Positions 39,262 to 53,100 of a stretch of 64,000 nt of DNA are shown in pieces. The stretch is from Micavibrio sp. (GTDB lineage: Bacteria > Pseudomonadota > Alphaproteobacteria > Micavibrionales > Micavibrionaceae). The notes under the pieces were generated by a model, which was not told the origin of the DNA, searched no databases, and saw only the letters and a list, made by a program, of their open reading frames with translations. The stretch covers positions 33,784 through 97,783 of the forward strand of contig BQJE01000006.1 in the NCBI GenBank assembly GCA_021604545.1, read 5' to 3'. Position numbers and translations under genes: made by a program. Position 1 is the stretch's first letter, and each line of letters begins with the position of its first letter.

Positions 39262-40623
39262 ATGGAAGACAATCTGGATAAAAATTCAGTACGCGGCCGG
39301 ATAAGGCGCTACAGCAAAGTCTCTGGCACAATGGCAGGGCTGGCGACCAAACTTGCCGGCGAGAGATATCTTGGCCTTAAGATAGAGCGGGAAGACCATG
39401 CCCTGCAGCTTATGCAATCGCTGGGCAACCTCAAAGGGCCGCTGATGAAGGTCGGGCAAATCCTAGCCACCATCCCCGAAGCCCTGCCCCCCGAATACGC
39501 CAGAGCCTTTCAGGAACTGCAGGCCAATGCTCCGTCTATGGGCTGGCCATTTGTCCGGCGCCGCATGAAGGCTGAACTGGGACCAGACTGGGAAACAAAA
39601 TTTGTATCTTTTGAAAAAGAGGCTGCCGCCGCAGCCAGCCTTGGTCAAGTCCACAAAGCCACATCACTTGACGGACAAACGCTCGCGTGCAAGCTGCAAT
39701 ATCCAGACATGCAATCAGCGATCGATACCGACCTCAACCAACTGAAGATTATTTTTTCCCTTTACGAGCGCTACGACCAAGCGATTAAGACCGGCCAAAT
39801 TCATGAGGAGCTAGCAGCGCGCCTATCAGAGGAACTCGATTACCGGCTGGAAGCCAGACATTGCAAGCTCTATACATCGATACTGGCAAACGAGCCCGGC
39901 GTGCATGTCCCTGAGATTATTGAGGAGCTTTCAACCGACAGACTTCTTACCAGCACATGGCTTGAAGGCGAAAAGATTCTTAATTTTATTGATGGGCATT
40001 CGGAACAGCGTAATGAACTGGCGATGAATATGTTCCGCGCTTGGTACGTGCCGCTTTATCATTACGGGATCATTCACGGCGATCCACATCTAGGCAATTA
40101 CACTGTACGTCCCGACAATACCATTAACCTCCTGGATTTCGGATGTGTACGTGTCTTCAAACCATCCTTTATTGGCGGCGTTATTGATCTCTACAACGCT
40201 CTGATGACAGACAACACCGACCTGGCCGTTCACGCCTATGAGACCTGGGGGTTTAAAAACCTGAGCCAGGAACAGATTGAAACACTCAATATCTGGGCAA
40301 ATTTCCTCTACAGCCCGGTGATGGAGGATAGAATCCGCCCTATCGGCGAAGTTTCCGGCGGCGTTTACGGCCGCGAAACCGCTGAAAAAGTTCACAAAAA
40401 ACTACGAGAGCTCAATAAAACCGTGGGCGGAATATCAGTGCCGCGTGAATTTGTTTTCATGGATCGGGCCGCTTTGGGGCTTGGATCTGTGTTTTTACAC
40501 CTCAAAGCCGAAATAAACTGGTACCAGGTTTTTAATGAACTAATCGATGATTTTAATCTTAATACCTTGCAAGCAAGACAGCAAAAAGCCCTTGCGCAAT
40601 TTGATATCCCACTCGCCGCCTGA
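39262..40623 (+). CDS. ABC1/AarF (UbiB-family) atypical kinase
   Basis: 453 residues with the UbiB-family marks in order: KxGQ motif KVGQILA (63-66), the alanine-rich loop AAAAASLGQVHKA, CKLQYPDM, RLSEELDYRLEA, catalytic HGDPHLGNYTV (from His272) and the metal-binding LDFGCVR. Family members (UbiB/Coq8, AarF) are ATPases supporting ubiquinone synthesis or lipid handling. There is no C-terminal membrane helix pair like that of E. coli UbiB, so it is probably a soluble paralogue. Divergent from the DotI-like gene. No SD is evident before ATG 39262. Confidence 0.88.
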   Translation: MEDNLDKNSVRGRIRRYSKVSGTMAGLATKLAGERYLGLKIEREDHALQLMQSLGNLKGPLMKVGQILATIPEALPPEYARAFQELQANAPSMGWPFVRRRMKAELGPDWETKFVSFEKEAAAAASLGQVHKATSLDGQTLACKLQYPDMQSAIDTDLNQLKIIFSLYERYDQAIKTGQIHEELAARLSEELDYRLEARHCKLYTSILANEPGVHVPEIIEELSTDRLLTSTWLEGEKILNFIDGHSEQRNELAMNMFRAWYVPLYHYGIIHGDPHLGNYTVRPDNTINLLDFGCVRVFKPSFIGGVIDLYNALMTDNTDLAVHAYETWGFKNLSQEQIETLNIWANFLYSPVMEDRIRPIGEVSGGVYGRETAEKVHKKLRELNKTVGGISVPREFVFMDRAALGLGSVFLHLKAEINWYQVFNELIDDFNLNTLQARQQKALAQFDIPLAA

Positions 40624-41120
40624 TTCTCCTCCAAACGGATAAATTTACCTTCTGAATAATTGGCTAAAATTAGCTAATACACTGATAAATTTATATTTAT
40701 TATAGATATTGCAGGTGCTAAAAACCCAACACGTCACAAGACACCAAAACATACCGATTCGGCAAAACACGGAAGTCCGACCAAAATATATGGGAAAACA
40801 AGGCTCCCGCGACTCGAGAGTTATGAAATAAATCGCTGCTATCCCCAGAATCAAAGCCACAGAATCTACAAAGCGATAACAATTTATAAAGAACTTTAAG
40901 TAATAATTAGGTATGTGGGAAATTTAGACACGTGTTTCGAGGCTTGGGGGCCCAATCACTATATGTACTATGAACGCGCTACATTCAGCACTGCGTATTG
41001 GCGATCCATGGGATGTGACATGCGCGTGGCTATTGGCGACTCCCCCTCTCATCCCCCGCAAATTTCCTGCATTTCCACATATAAAATCACGCGTAACGCA
41101 TACGGGCGGGGGCTGTCTAT
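40624..41120. other. AT-rich intergenic region before the fibre operon
   Basis: Nearly 500 bp with no supported gene. It is strongly A/T-rich to about 40910, then GC-rich near the fibre gene. It holds a near-consensus CtrA site (40896-40910), two short palindromes (TTAGCTAA around 40674) and a direct repeat of TATTGGCGA (about 40997 and 41032). The start at 41121 has only a weak G-rich SD (41106-41112). It must carry the promoter of the 22.7-kb operon, but I cannot place it. Confidence 0.5.
40896..40910. promoter_or_regulatory. near-consensus CtrA site upstream of the fibre operon
   Basis: TTAAGTAATAATTAG: TTAA-N7-TTAG, one base from the TTAA-N7-TTAA core, about 210 bp before the first fibre gene. 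Confidence 0.3.
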
Positions 41121-44100
41121 ATGATAAAGCGCATTAACCCAAAACAATTGTCGCGACGAAAAACCAGACGTTCAGAAAGCGGTAACATCTTTTTCACGCT
41201 GTTTGGTGCCGTCGCAATTGTCGGCGTTCTCGGCGCCGGAATCATGGCAACCATGCGTGGGCCCCTAACCACAATGGTCAATGTCAACAACCGCACCCAG
41301 GCTGAAGCCCAGATGCAAATCGCCTCCAAACTGGCAATGCTGGAAGCCTCAAACCAGGCGCTCAGTGGCGACTGTGATGCAGATGGCTTTGTTGAACCTG
41401 TGGAATACGCTATCAACATACTCGGGCTAACCGGTGGTGGAACACTCCCAGCGGGAACCGGCGCGAACCAGGTTGACCCCTGGGGTACTGATTACGGTTA
41501 TTGTGCTTGGGACGCTGGTACGGATATCTCCAAATGTACGGGTGCAAAACCAAATCTTCTCGAGGGAAATGATCCCGCGGACAACGCAGAGGATTACACT
41601 GTCATTGCCGTTATCTCTGCTGGGCCCGACAGAGTATTCCAAACAACCTGTGCAGATCAGGATGCCACAGGCCTAACCAAAGGCGGTGATGACGTTGTCA
41701 TGGATTACAATTACACCGAAGCCGCAGCCAATGTCGACGGACTCTGGAATATCAAAAGCGGCGACCCCGACACGGCCGAGATCGACAAGGAAATCGAAGT
41801 TACACAGGAAGCCCGCTTCGAAGGCGGTATTAACATGACCGCCAGTACCGCGGCCCTGCAACTCGGTGCAGCGTCTATGCTCTTTCCCACAGACGGAGAC
41901 CTTGCCCTTTGTAATGGCGCCAATCATATGCTCCTACGGGTCGACACAACAACAAACCCGGTCAGCCTTCAAATTTGCGACAACGTCAACGGTGGCTGGA
42001 AGTCAGTCTCAGCCGGGGCCGGCACAATCTGGCAACTCGGCGCCTCAGGTGACGACATTTACTATAACTCCGGTGCCAATCCCCAAGTTGGCATCGGCAA
42101 CATAAACCCCACAGAAGCGCTCGACGTTACCGGCACCATACAACTATCCGGTGACCTTAGCTTTGCCAGTTCCGGCTCCCAAATTGACTGGAATGGTTCA
42201 ACCGCCACAATCTCCCAAGCCTCAAACGAAGTTGAAATCAATGGTGGTGGCGGCGGCGTTGAAGTCACCGTTGGCACAAACACCCTTGATGTTGCTGGCG
42301 ACACAGTTATCACCGGCACGACAAACGGTGTCACCGTTATCGACGCCCTGACCGTTGAAGACAATCTCGGCGCTGATATTCTGGTGGTTCAAAATGACGG
42401 CAATGTCGGTATCAATGTTACAGACCCGACAGAAAAACTTGATATCAGCGGCTCAATCACCATTACCGATGATTACATGCTTGATGGCGCGAATTTCCTC
42501 ACCGACAATGATTCCGGCCTGACTGTTTTGCTGGGTAAAAGCGCAGGCTCCCTTACTACTGGCGATTACAACACCATTCTCGGCGGCGACGCAGCAGGGA
42601 CATTAGTCGGCGGTGAAAGAAATATTGTGATTGGCTCCGGGCCCGCAGCACCCGACGTTCCGCTGGCAGGCACCAATGATTATCTGAATATTGGCAACAC
42701 AATTTACGGCAATCTCGCCAGTGATTTTGTCGGGATTGGTGTCGTCGCCCCTGATGATGCGCTGGATGTTTTGGGCAATGCAGATATCAGCGGCCTGGTC
42801 GACGCCGGCACAACAATTACAGCCGGAACAGGCATCACCTCAACCACCGGCGATATCGTTTCCACAGCCGGCAGTGTTCAGGCAAAAACCACAGTTCTCG
42901 TCGATGGCGACCAACTTGGGCCCCCACTCAATTGTGACCCGGATGAAAAACTGGAATGGAATAACGGCGTGGGCTGGTCCTGTGAGGCTGACCTTGGGGC
43001 CGGTGGCGGCGGTGGCGGTGCGCAAAACCTCGAAGATGTTTTAACCGAAGGCAATGACGCGCAAAGCAATGACGCATTTGACTTTGATGATTTGGGCGCA
43101 GAACGGTATTGCGATGAAACCCTGACCGACTGTTTCACGGTTGCAGACATTCTCGGTGGCGCAGGCGGTCTTTGGACCAAAGGCGGCGCCGACGACATTT
43201 TTTACAACTCCGGCGGCACACCGCGGGTCGGGATTGGCGATGCGACACCAAGCCAGCTTCTTTCCGTGGCCAATGGCGATCTGTTCACCGTCAACACCAG
43301 CGGTCAGGTCAGCATAGTAAGCAATGCAGGAACTGAACTCTTCTTTAGCGAAGGCGGTGGCAACACAGGGAATATTAGCGCGGATGATGGTCTTGCCATT
43401 CTCGCTGGAACCGATGGGACTGGCGATATAAATTTTGGTAGCGACAATACCACTGGCCAACTGGTTCTCAATTCCGGCAATGTTGGCATCGGTGACACCA
43501 CGCCCGATAGCGGCACGGGCGGGCAACTTAGCCTCGATGTCGAAGGCAATGCTGGTGCCATTCAATATTGTGATGAGGCCGGCAATAACTGTTTTACCCC
43601 GGCTTCCGTTTCTGGCGGCAGCGCACCGGGCAATAACCGCGAGGTATTTTTCAACTCGAACGGCATCTTCCACGCCGAACCAAGCTTTACCTACAGCTCA
43701 ACCAACCGCCTTGTCTTTGGCAATGGTGAAACCATTATCATCGGTGGCGGCAACGAAACCATGACTGGCGACAAAAACTTGTTTGTCGGCTGGAACACCG
43801 GCACAGCCAACACCATCGGCGCGCGCAACACCTTCCTTGGTTCGGCGACTGGTACGAACAACACCAGCGGCGACCTCAATACTTTCGTTGGTCAAAACGC
43901 CGGTTGGTCCAACACCATCGGCAACAGCAACACAGCGCTTGGCGAAGATGCGGGCCTTTACAACAGGTCCGGCTCCAACAATATTTCAATTGGTGATGAT
44001 GCGGGCAAAGGCGCAAGCACAGCCAGCGATGTTTCAAACAACATTGTCATCGGAACTGATGCCGCTCAAAATATCCTCACCGGGGGTGACCGCAACACAA

Positions 44101-47100
44101 TCCTGGGCACCAGCGCCGGCCTCACTTTAACAACTGGGGCGGATAATATTTTAATCGGTAATCAGGCCGACGTGCCCGGCGGCGCAAGCAGCGATTACCT
44201 CAATGTCGGCGACACACTGTTCGGTGATCTTGATACCGGCGTCGACCCACGCGTCGGCACATATAAATATTGCGATGAAACATTGACCACCTGTTTCACT
44301 GCCGCAGACGTTACCGGCGGTACACTCGGCGCGCCGGGCAATGACCGTGAGATAATCTTTAATTCAAATGGGCTCCTCTGGACCGACACTAATTTTGCGT
44401 TTACGTCCGCTGGGCGGATGGGAATCGGCACAGCGGCACCACAGGCCGTTTTGGAAGTCGCCGGCACAGATGCAATTTTATTCCCGCGCGGCGACGGTAC
44501 CAATCGTCCGCTCGTGCCCGTCAACGGCATGATGCGCTACAACACCGTTACAAACAAATACGAAGCCTTCCAAAACGGTATTTGGAATGACATCGTTACC
44601 ACTGGCGGCGGCGGCATTTCCTTCCTCGACCTTAATGACACGCCGGCCAATTACACGAGTAGCTCGCTTTACCTCACGCGCGTCAATGCGGCGGGTAATG
44701 CACTTGAGTTTGTCTCCGCCAATAGCTACGACCAGAATATTGAAGATGTCCTGACCGTCGGCAATGATGCCAACACGTTAACGGCGCTCAATCTCGGCGG
44801 TGTCGCGGTTGGTTCGGCCACCTTAAGCGCCGGAGCACAGACACTGGAAGTTGACGTGACCGGCGACGTCGGCGCGACAAACTACTGTGACGATCTTGGC
44901 AATGACTGTTTCACCGCCGCCGATGTTGTCGGCGGCGCTCTCGGCGCGCCGGGCAATGACACGGAAGTCATCTTTAATTCCGGCGGCGTATTATTTAGCA
45001 GCAGTAATTTTTATTACGACCACACGACCGGCGCTTTAAATATCGGCGCCAACGCTCTAGGCCTAACTACCCTCAATATTAATGCGGGGGGGCTCACTCC
45101 TGGTGTTTTTATAGGCGGATGGGGCGACGCCTCGATAGCGGGCGGCACGGTAGATATCTTTGACACCGGCTGGATAGCAGGGGGAAAACGCCTTTATGTG
45201 TTGGATGGGATACGGACAGATGGGGGAATTGATGTTCAATTTGGTGATTTAATCGTCGAGACCGGCAATGTCGGCATCGGCACAACCAACCCCAAAACCA
45301 ATCTCGATGTTGCCGGCACGGAGGCCATAGATTTCCCTGCCGGAACAACAGCCGAGCGGCCCACAGGCGATAACGGCATGATCCGTTATAATTCTGACAA
45401 CAACAAATTCGAAGGGTTCGAAAACGGCATATGGACAAACTTTGCCACAGGCGGCAGCGCCCCGGCGCCGGGCAATGACCGCGAGATGGTGTTTAATTCC
45501 GGTGGCAATCTCGCTACCAATACGAATTTTGTATTTGATAGCGCCGGCCGCCTTGGTATAGGCACAGCCGCTCCGGGCGCCGAACTTGATATTGACACAA
45601 ACCAGGACAGTGCAGCCGGCGTAAATATTAGCAATATCAATGCCGGCAACAATGCTTTTGCGGGCTACTTTGCCGCCTCCGATAGCGTTAACTTCGATTT
45701 TCTGGCGGCCAGCTCAACATTTGCCGGCAACATCTATGGCTACCCGACCGCCAATACGGCGCGCATAGATGTCGGCGGTGCTGATCGTTTTATTATCGGC
45801 ATTGGCGGTGCCAACCCGCTTCAGTTCCGTACAGATTCTTCCGTGCGCATGACAATTGACGGGACCGGCAATGTCGGTATCGGCACCGACGCGCCCGAGG
45901 CGGCGCTCGATGTTGCGGGAACAGATTCCATTCTCTTCCCGCGCGGCTCAACCGGCAACCGTCCCGGCGCGCCCGTTAACGGCATGATGCGCTACAACTC
46001 GACCAATGACCGTTTCGAGGCTTATCAGGGCGGGTCATGGCTTGATATTTTGACCGACTCGGCGCTGGCCGCCGCACCGGATCGCGGGGTGCAGTTTAAT
46101 TCCGGCGGCGCGATGGCGGCGGAAGCGAACTTTACCTACGACAGCGCAGGCCGTCTCGGTCTTGGCACCGGCGCACCCGCCTCAGAGCTACACCTTCATA
46201 AGGCGACCAGCCCTGTTGCTCAATACATCACAAGCGATGCCATTGGCGCGGATGTACAACTCTGGTTTGCGCAAGATCATGACGGCACACCGAACTGGGC
46301 CGGTATCGGCCAAGATACGGATGGAAGCCTTCGCCTCACGGGTCAGGGCACACTTGGTACCCCAGATATGGTGATCACCGATGATGGTGACCTTATCGTT
46401 GGCTCGCACCAGATTGATGACACGACGACAGGCACCGAAGATTCCCGCATGTATTTCGATGTGTCGAATTCCGCCTTCCGCGTGGGCCGAGCTTTTGGCA
46501 ATCAATGGGATTTCGCCAGCTCAGGCCTCTACAGCGCCGCCTTTGGTGTCAACACCACCGCCAGCGGCAATGCAAGCATGGCGATGGGAGACAACACCAC
46601 CGCCATCGGCGGCGCCAGCACGGCGATGGGAAGCGAAACCACCGCCAGCGGGGCTTACAGCACAGCGATGGGGCGAAAGGTCACCGTCGGTGATGGCACA
46701 CTATTCAGCGGTTTTGGTGATGGCTCGATCGCGATGGGCCTCATCGACAATGTCGTAACAATCACGACACCTTCACAAGTCACCGGCATTCAATCGCTCG
46801 GTGTCTTTATGGGGGATCAGGATGGGTTGGTGGTTTCCGCGAATAACCAGATGAGTCTGCTCGGCGGCCGTTTGATGATCGACCCGAATGTCCCGGCGAC
46901 AGAGCTCATAACCTCCACCGGCGTGCAGCAGCTTGAACTCGATGTTGAGGGTGAAATCGGCGCGATTCAATATTGCGACGAACAAGGTAATGACTGTTTC
47001 ACGGCCGCCTCTGTCGCTGGCGGTGGTGCACCCGCCCCTGGCGCTGACCGCGAAGTGGTGTTTAACTCCAACGGCGTCATGCATGCCGAACCAAGCTTCA

Positions 47101-50100
47101 CCTACACCGCCGGTAATCGTCTGGTGTTTAGTAGTGGCAACAATGTCTTTGTGACAGGCGGCAATGACGCGGTATCTGGCACCGGCAACACGGCGCTTGG
47201 CTTTAATACACTCACCCTTCTGGGCGCGGGCAGCAACAACATTGCCGTTGGAATAAATGCCCTGAATGCCAATATTTCTTCCGACGGTAACGTGGCTATA
47301 GGCCTAGACGCGCTGGATGATCATATCACGAATAACTCCAACACAGCGGTCGGTACATCGTCATTATCGGATGACATTTCAGGAAGCCACAATACGGGGC
47401 TTGGCGGGTTCTCACTGGCCAACAACGAAACCGGTAGCAATAACGTCGCACTGGGTTATTCTGCCGGATTGGGTGTAGACGGTGCCACCGATGTCACGGA
47501 CAATGTTTTTGTTGGTGATTCAGCGGCGCTTAATATTCTTACCGGCGCAGACAATAATGTGATTATCGGACAAGGCGCAGCCGCAACACTGACCACCGGC
47601 GCAGACAACCTTATCCTTGGCAATCTGGCCGATGTCCCCGCCGCGGCGACGAGTAATTACCTCAATATTGGCGGTGTGCTGACCGGCGACATGACCACCG
47701 CGACGCTGACGTTCAACGGCACCGGCGCGGTTGATATGCCCGCCGGGACAACGGCGCAACGGCCCACGGGCGATAACGGCATGCTGCGTTACAATAGCGA
47801 CAACAACCGCTTCGAAGGATTCCAGGCTGGAACATGGCAGGACATTTTAACCGGCGCTTCCATCGCCGCTGCCCCCGACCGCGGCGTGCAGTTTAATTCC
47901 GGTGGTGCGATGGCGGCGGAGGCAAACTTTACTTATACATCCGTCGGTCGTTTGGGCCTTGGCACAGCGGCACCACAAGGATTGCTTCATTTAGAAGCAG
48001 GTCAGCCAGCAATATTATATTTTGATACCACCTCCGCCATCAGCGCCACCAACCCGGTCTGGCGAACACGCTCTTATGATGATGCCGGCATCAATGTCGG
48101 TTATCAGATTGAAACGACAACTGATTATGCGACCTATACAAGCCGACTCGTTGTAAAGCCGGATGGCGACCTCATCGTTGGCTCTTATCAGATCGACGAC
48201 ACAACAACAGGGACCGAAGATTCCCGCATGTATTTTGATGTGTCAAATTCTGCTTTCCGCGCAGGAAGCGTAACCGGCAATCAATGGGATTTTGCCAGCG
48301 CAGGTCAGTACAGCGCTGCATTTGGGCTAGACACCACCGCCAGCGGGGATGCCGGCACGGCGATGGGGTTAGGCACAACCGCCAGCGGCAATGAGAGCAC
48401 GGCGATGGGAAATACCACCATCGCCAGCGGCCTCACCAGCACGGCGATGGGCAACCTAAGCATCGCCAGCGGCGATCTCAGTTTCGCGGCGGGAAATACC
48501 ACCACCGCCAGTGGCCTCACCAGCACGGCGATGGGGGAGGCTACCACAGCCAGCGGGACAAGAAGCACGGCGATGGGTTTTTCTACCATCGCCAGCGGAG
48601 AGCAGAGCATCGCGATGGGTCACGATGCAACTGCCGGGGACGGTATAGCTGGCAGTGGTTTTGGCGATAATTCCATGGCCCTGGGTCTGGGTAATGCCTC
48701 CACGGCCGCCTTCCCGCAAGTCACGGGCGTTTCCTCTTTCGGTATTTTCATGGGCGATCAACAAACGGTTGACATCACGGCAAGCAATCTTCTCGCCCTG
48801 ATGGGTGGACGGATGGTACTGGACCCTGATGCAACAAGTGCGACCAACACCAATGTTTCCACCGGGGTGCAGCAACTCGAACTCGACGTCGAGGGTGATA
48901 TCGGCGCGATCAATTTCTGTGACGAAGATGGTAATAACTGTTTCACGGCGGCATCCGTTGCCGGCGGTGGCGCGCCCGCACCGGGGGCTGACCGTGAAGT
49001 GGTGTTTAACTCCAACGGCGTTCTGCATGCCGAGCCGAGCTTCACCTACACCGCCGGCAACCGCCTGGTGTTCAGCAGCAATGACAATGTTTTCGTGACC
49101 GGCGGTGTTGAGACTACGCCCGGAACTGATAATGTTGCCTTTGGTGTAAACGCCCTGTCCTCACTAGACAGCACCTGCGGTGGCGCCTTTGATTGTGATA
49201 TCAACACCGCCATCGGTCATCGCGCAGGGGAAAACACCACAATCGGTTTCTGGAATACATTTATTGGCGGATTTGCGGGTCAGGAAAATATAGACGGCAA
49301 CGATAACGTCTTTGTTGGCCTAAGCTCTGGTCAGGAACAAACGTCAGCCAATGACAATACCTATATCGGAGCTTTCACCGGCCAATACAACAGAACCGGC
49401 GCACAAAATGTGATGATGGGCTATAGTGCCGGTGAAGGTACAGCAACCTCCAGCGACATATCAGATAACGTCTTTATAGGTTATAAGGCTGCCGAAAATA
49501 TTCTGACTGGTGCCGACCGCAATACGATACTGGGCACAAGCGCCGGGCAAACTCTGACCACCGGCGCGGATAATATTATCATCGGCGCAGGCGCCGATGT
49601 CCCGACCGCGGGCACCAGCGACCACCTCAATATCGGCGATACGATCTACGGCGATCTGGCAACCGGCAATGTCGGTATCGGCACGGCAACGCCAAGCAAT
49701 ATACTCACGATTGCCGGCGCTGGCCAGGATTCACGTCTCTATTCCTATCATACTTCATCATCAGCTGGAGCGGACTATGAAACCGCCCGTTCGGCCAGCG
49801 GTACAATTGGCACCGATACCGCTGTGCGTGCCGATGACAAGCTTGGCGGTTTCCGCGCCCGCGCCTATGACGGCACGGCATATGAAGCTGCGGCTGGTAT
49901 ATATATGTATGTTGATACGGGCGCGACGGTGGCGGATGAAGATATACCAACCCATATGCGCTTTACAACACGAAATGCGACGGATTTGGGGGAAACTGAA
50001 CGTATGCGGCTGACATCAGATGGTGATCTTCTGTTTTACGGCACCGGCGCGGTTGACATGCCCGCCGGAACCACCGCGCAGCGACCCACGGGTGATAACG

Positions 50101-53100
50101 GTATGCTGCGTTATAATTCCGACAACAACCGCTTCGAAGGATTCCAGGCCGGAACATGGCAAGACATCTTAACCTCCGGCGGTCTCGCCGCTGCCCCCGA
50201 CCGCGGCGTGCAGTTTAATTCCGGTGGCGCACTGGCGGCGGATGCGAATTTCACCTTTACCAGCACCGGAGAACTTCTGGTCGGCTTTAACGACGTCAAT
50301 GAAGTCGTTGCTTCTTACACAACCCCGACAGCAGCTGTTGTCGATGACTTTGGTCTTATATCAGTGGGCAATACCGCGGCCAGTAAATCCGATCTTGATT
50401 TCTTCCGCGCCCGCGGTGCGATTGGCGCGAAATTAAAAGTCGAACCGGATGACCAACTGGGCCAGATACGCTTTGGCGCTTGGGATGGTAATGACTGGGA
50501 GGATACAGCACGAATTATGGCACTTGTGCCGACGGGGCTGGTAACCGGCAATAACGATCTCCCAACGGCCCTTGCTTTCCGCACCACGCCGGATGGTTCC
50601 CCTAACACCACAGAGCGCATGCGCATTGATCATAATGGTAATGTCGGGATCGGCACGACGACGCCGAGTAATATCCTGACTATCGCCACCACCAACGGCG
50701 ATTCAGTCTTTAACACCTCCTATTCGACGTCAAACATTGCCGGATCGGATTTTGATACGGCGCGCTCTGTCAGCGGTACGATCGGTGTTGATACGGTCGT
50801 ACGCGCCAATGATAAACTTGGCGGTTTCCGTGCTTTGGGTTATGACGGCACAGCATATGAATTGGCGGCGGGTATTGAGATATACACCGACGTCGGCGCC
50901 ACGGTGGCCGATGAGGATATACCTACCCATATGCGCTTCTTAACGCGCAACGCTACAGACACTTCGTTTGTTGAGCGTATGCGCCTGACCTCGGACGGAC
51001 AACTGGCAATCGGCGACACAGTGGCCAGCCTCGGCGTCCAGCAACTCGAGCTCGACGTGACTGGCGATATCGGCGCTACAAATTACTGTGATGCCGACGG
51101 CAATAACTGTTTCACCGCGGCGGGCGTCGCAGGCGGCGCGACGGCAGCCGGAGCCGACACACAGATTCAGATCAATTCCGGCGGCGTGCTTTACGCCAGC
51201 GCCGGCCTTGTTTACACCAGCACCGGCCATCTCGGGATCGGCACCAGCGCCCCCGCCGGGCCTTTGCATATCGGGGTTCTTTCCAACAGCACCTTGAATG
51301 ACGCGCTTGTCTTTGGTGACACCGCAGGAAGCACAGCCTTTAAATTTACCGTGAACCCGACCTGGCAGAACGAAATAGCGCTCGAAGGACCTTATGGTGG
51401 AGATCTGTTCTATGCATTAAATGGGGGCGCTGATACTGCGCAGATAAATCTTGACGCCGGGCGAACACCGGCGGGCGGCGCAGATGATCAAAGGATCACC
51501 CTTATGGCCGCCGATTATGTCAGGATTGGCCACTACACACCGACTTCTGCGACACCGGCCAGTTTGCAGTTTTGGGATATTGATGGTGGTGCGGTTGCCG
51601 GAAAGATAGATTCTTATTATACGTCCGGTGACAATGCTTCCATGGAATTCAATGTGTCCACGACCGGCCCCGTGATGACGGATAATCTGCTGGTACTCAA
51701 TAATAACGGCAATGTCGGGATCGGCACGGATACGCCCAAAACCAATCTGGATATTGCGGGAACCGGAGCCGTTGATATTCCCGCGGGAACGACAGCAGAG
51801 CGCCCAACCGGCGACAATGGCATGCTGCGCTATAATTCCGACACCAATAAATTCGAGGGCTTCCAGGGTGGCATCTGGACCGACATCATCACCGCCGGTG
51901 GTTCCGCCGCCGCCCCCGACCGCGGCGTGCAGTTTAATTCCGGTGGTGCGTTCACGGCGGATGCGGGCTTTACCTTCACCTCACAAAACCGCCTCATCGT
52001 CGATAGCGGTAACAGCAATGTTTATCTCAGCGCCGTTAACCCGGGTGCGACGGGCGCAGACAACGTAACCCTGGGCCTTAACGCCGGCCTGTCACTCACC
52101 TCCGCCGACGAAAACGTCTTTATCGGGACAAATGCAGGCTTGAGCAACACAAGCGGCTTCGAAAACGTCTTTATCGGGCACGCCGCCGGCGATGCCAATG
52201 TGGGGGGCGATAACAATACCTATATCGGGCACAACGCCGGCTCATCAACTGATTCAAGTCAAAATACCTTTATCGGGGAAAACGCTGGCGCGGGTGGCAC
52301 CGGAATAACGGACAGTGTATTTATTGGCATGAACGCCGGAGCAGCCAGTGATGCCGATCGAAGTGTTTATATTGGCCGCAGTGCCGGAGGGGGCGCTGAT
52401 GGAGACGACAATATTATGATTGGTTACAGCGCAGGACAAGCAAGCGGTAATGGAGAAAATAATATTTTAATAGGCTATGATATAGAATTGCCGACAAACA
52501 CGACCGATAATCACATTAATATCGGCGATGTCTTTATGGCTGATCGTAATGCCGGTGGCTTTGCTTATGTGAGTGGTACTGGCGCGCTCGACATCCCCGC
52601 CGGAACAACGCTTGAGCGTCCGACCGGCGATAACGGCATGCTGCGTTATAATTCTGACACCAACAAATTCGAAGGGTATCAGGGTGGTGTCTGGACCGAC
52701 ATCATCACCGCCGGTGGCACCCCCGCTACACCCGACCGTGGGGTGCAGTTTAATTCCGGTGGTGCGTTCACCGCCGATGCGGGCTTCACTTATGATACTA
52801 CTGGCCGCCTCTTTGTCGGCCTGACAGACTTCAGTGACTTTGACACAGGTTATTCCGGTGCGCAAATAGCTGTTAACACCGATATCAGCCTCGTTTCTGC
52901 AAGCAACGCGGCCTCAGGAAAATCTGATATAGATTTCCTACGCGCACGCGGCACGATAGACACGAAGTTAAAAGTTGAGCCCGATGATCGTCTAGGCACG
53001 CTGCGATTTAGCGCCTGGGATGGTGATCAGTGGAATCCCGCTGCCTACGTCTATGCAGAAGTGCCGACAGGATTGGTGACAGGTGATAACGATATGCCAT

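Noticed and set aside
46554..48626. Type Vc trimeric autotransporter (YadA)
   Set aside because: Head repeats are present, but there is no YadA beta-barrel anchor; the C terminus is an S74 chaperone with a single TM helix.
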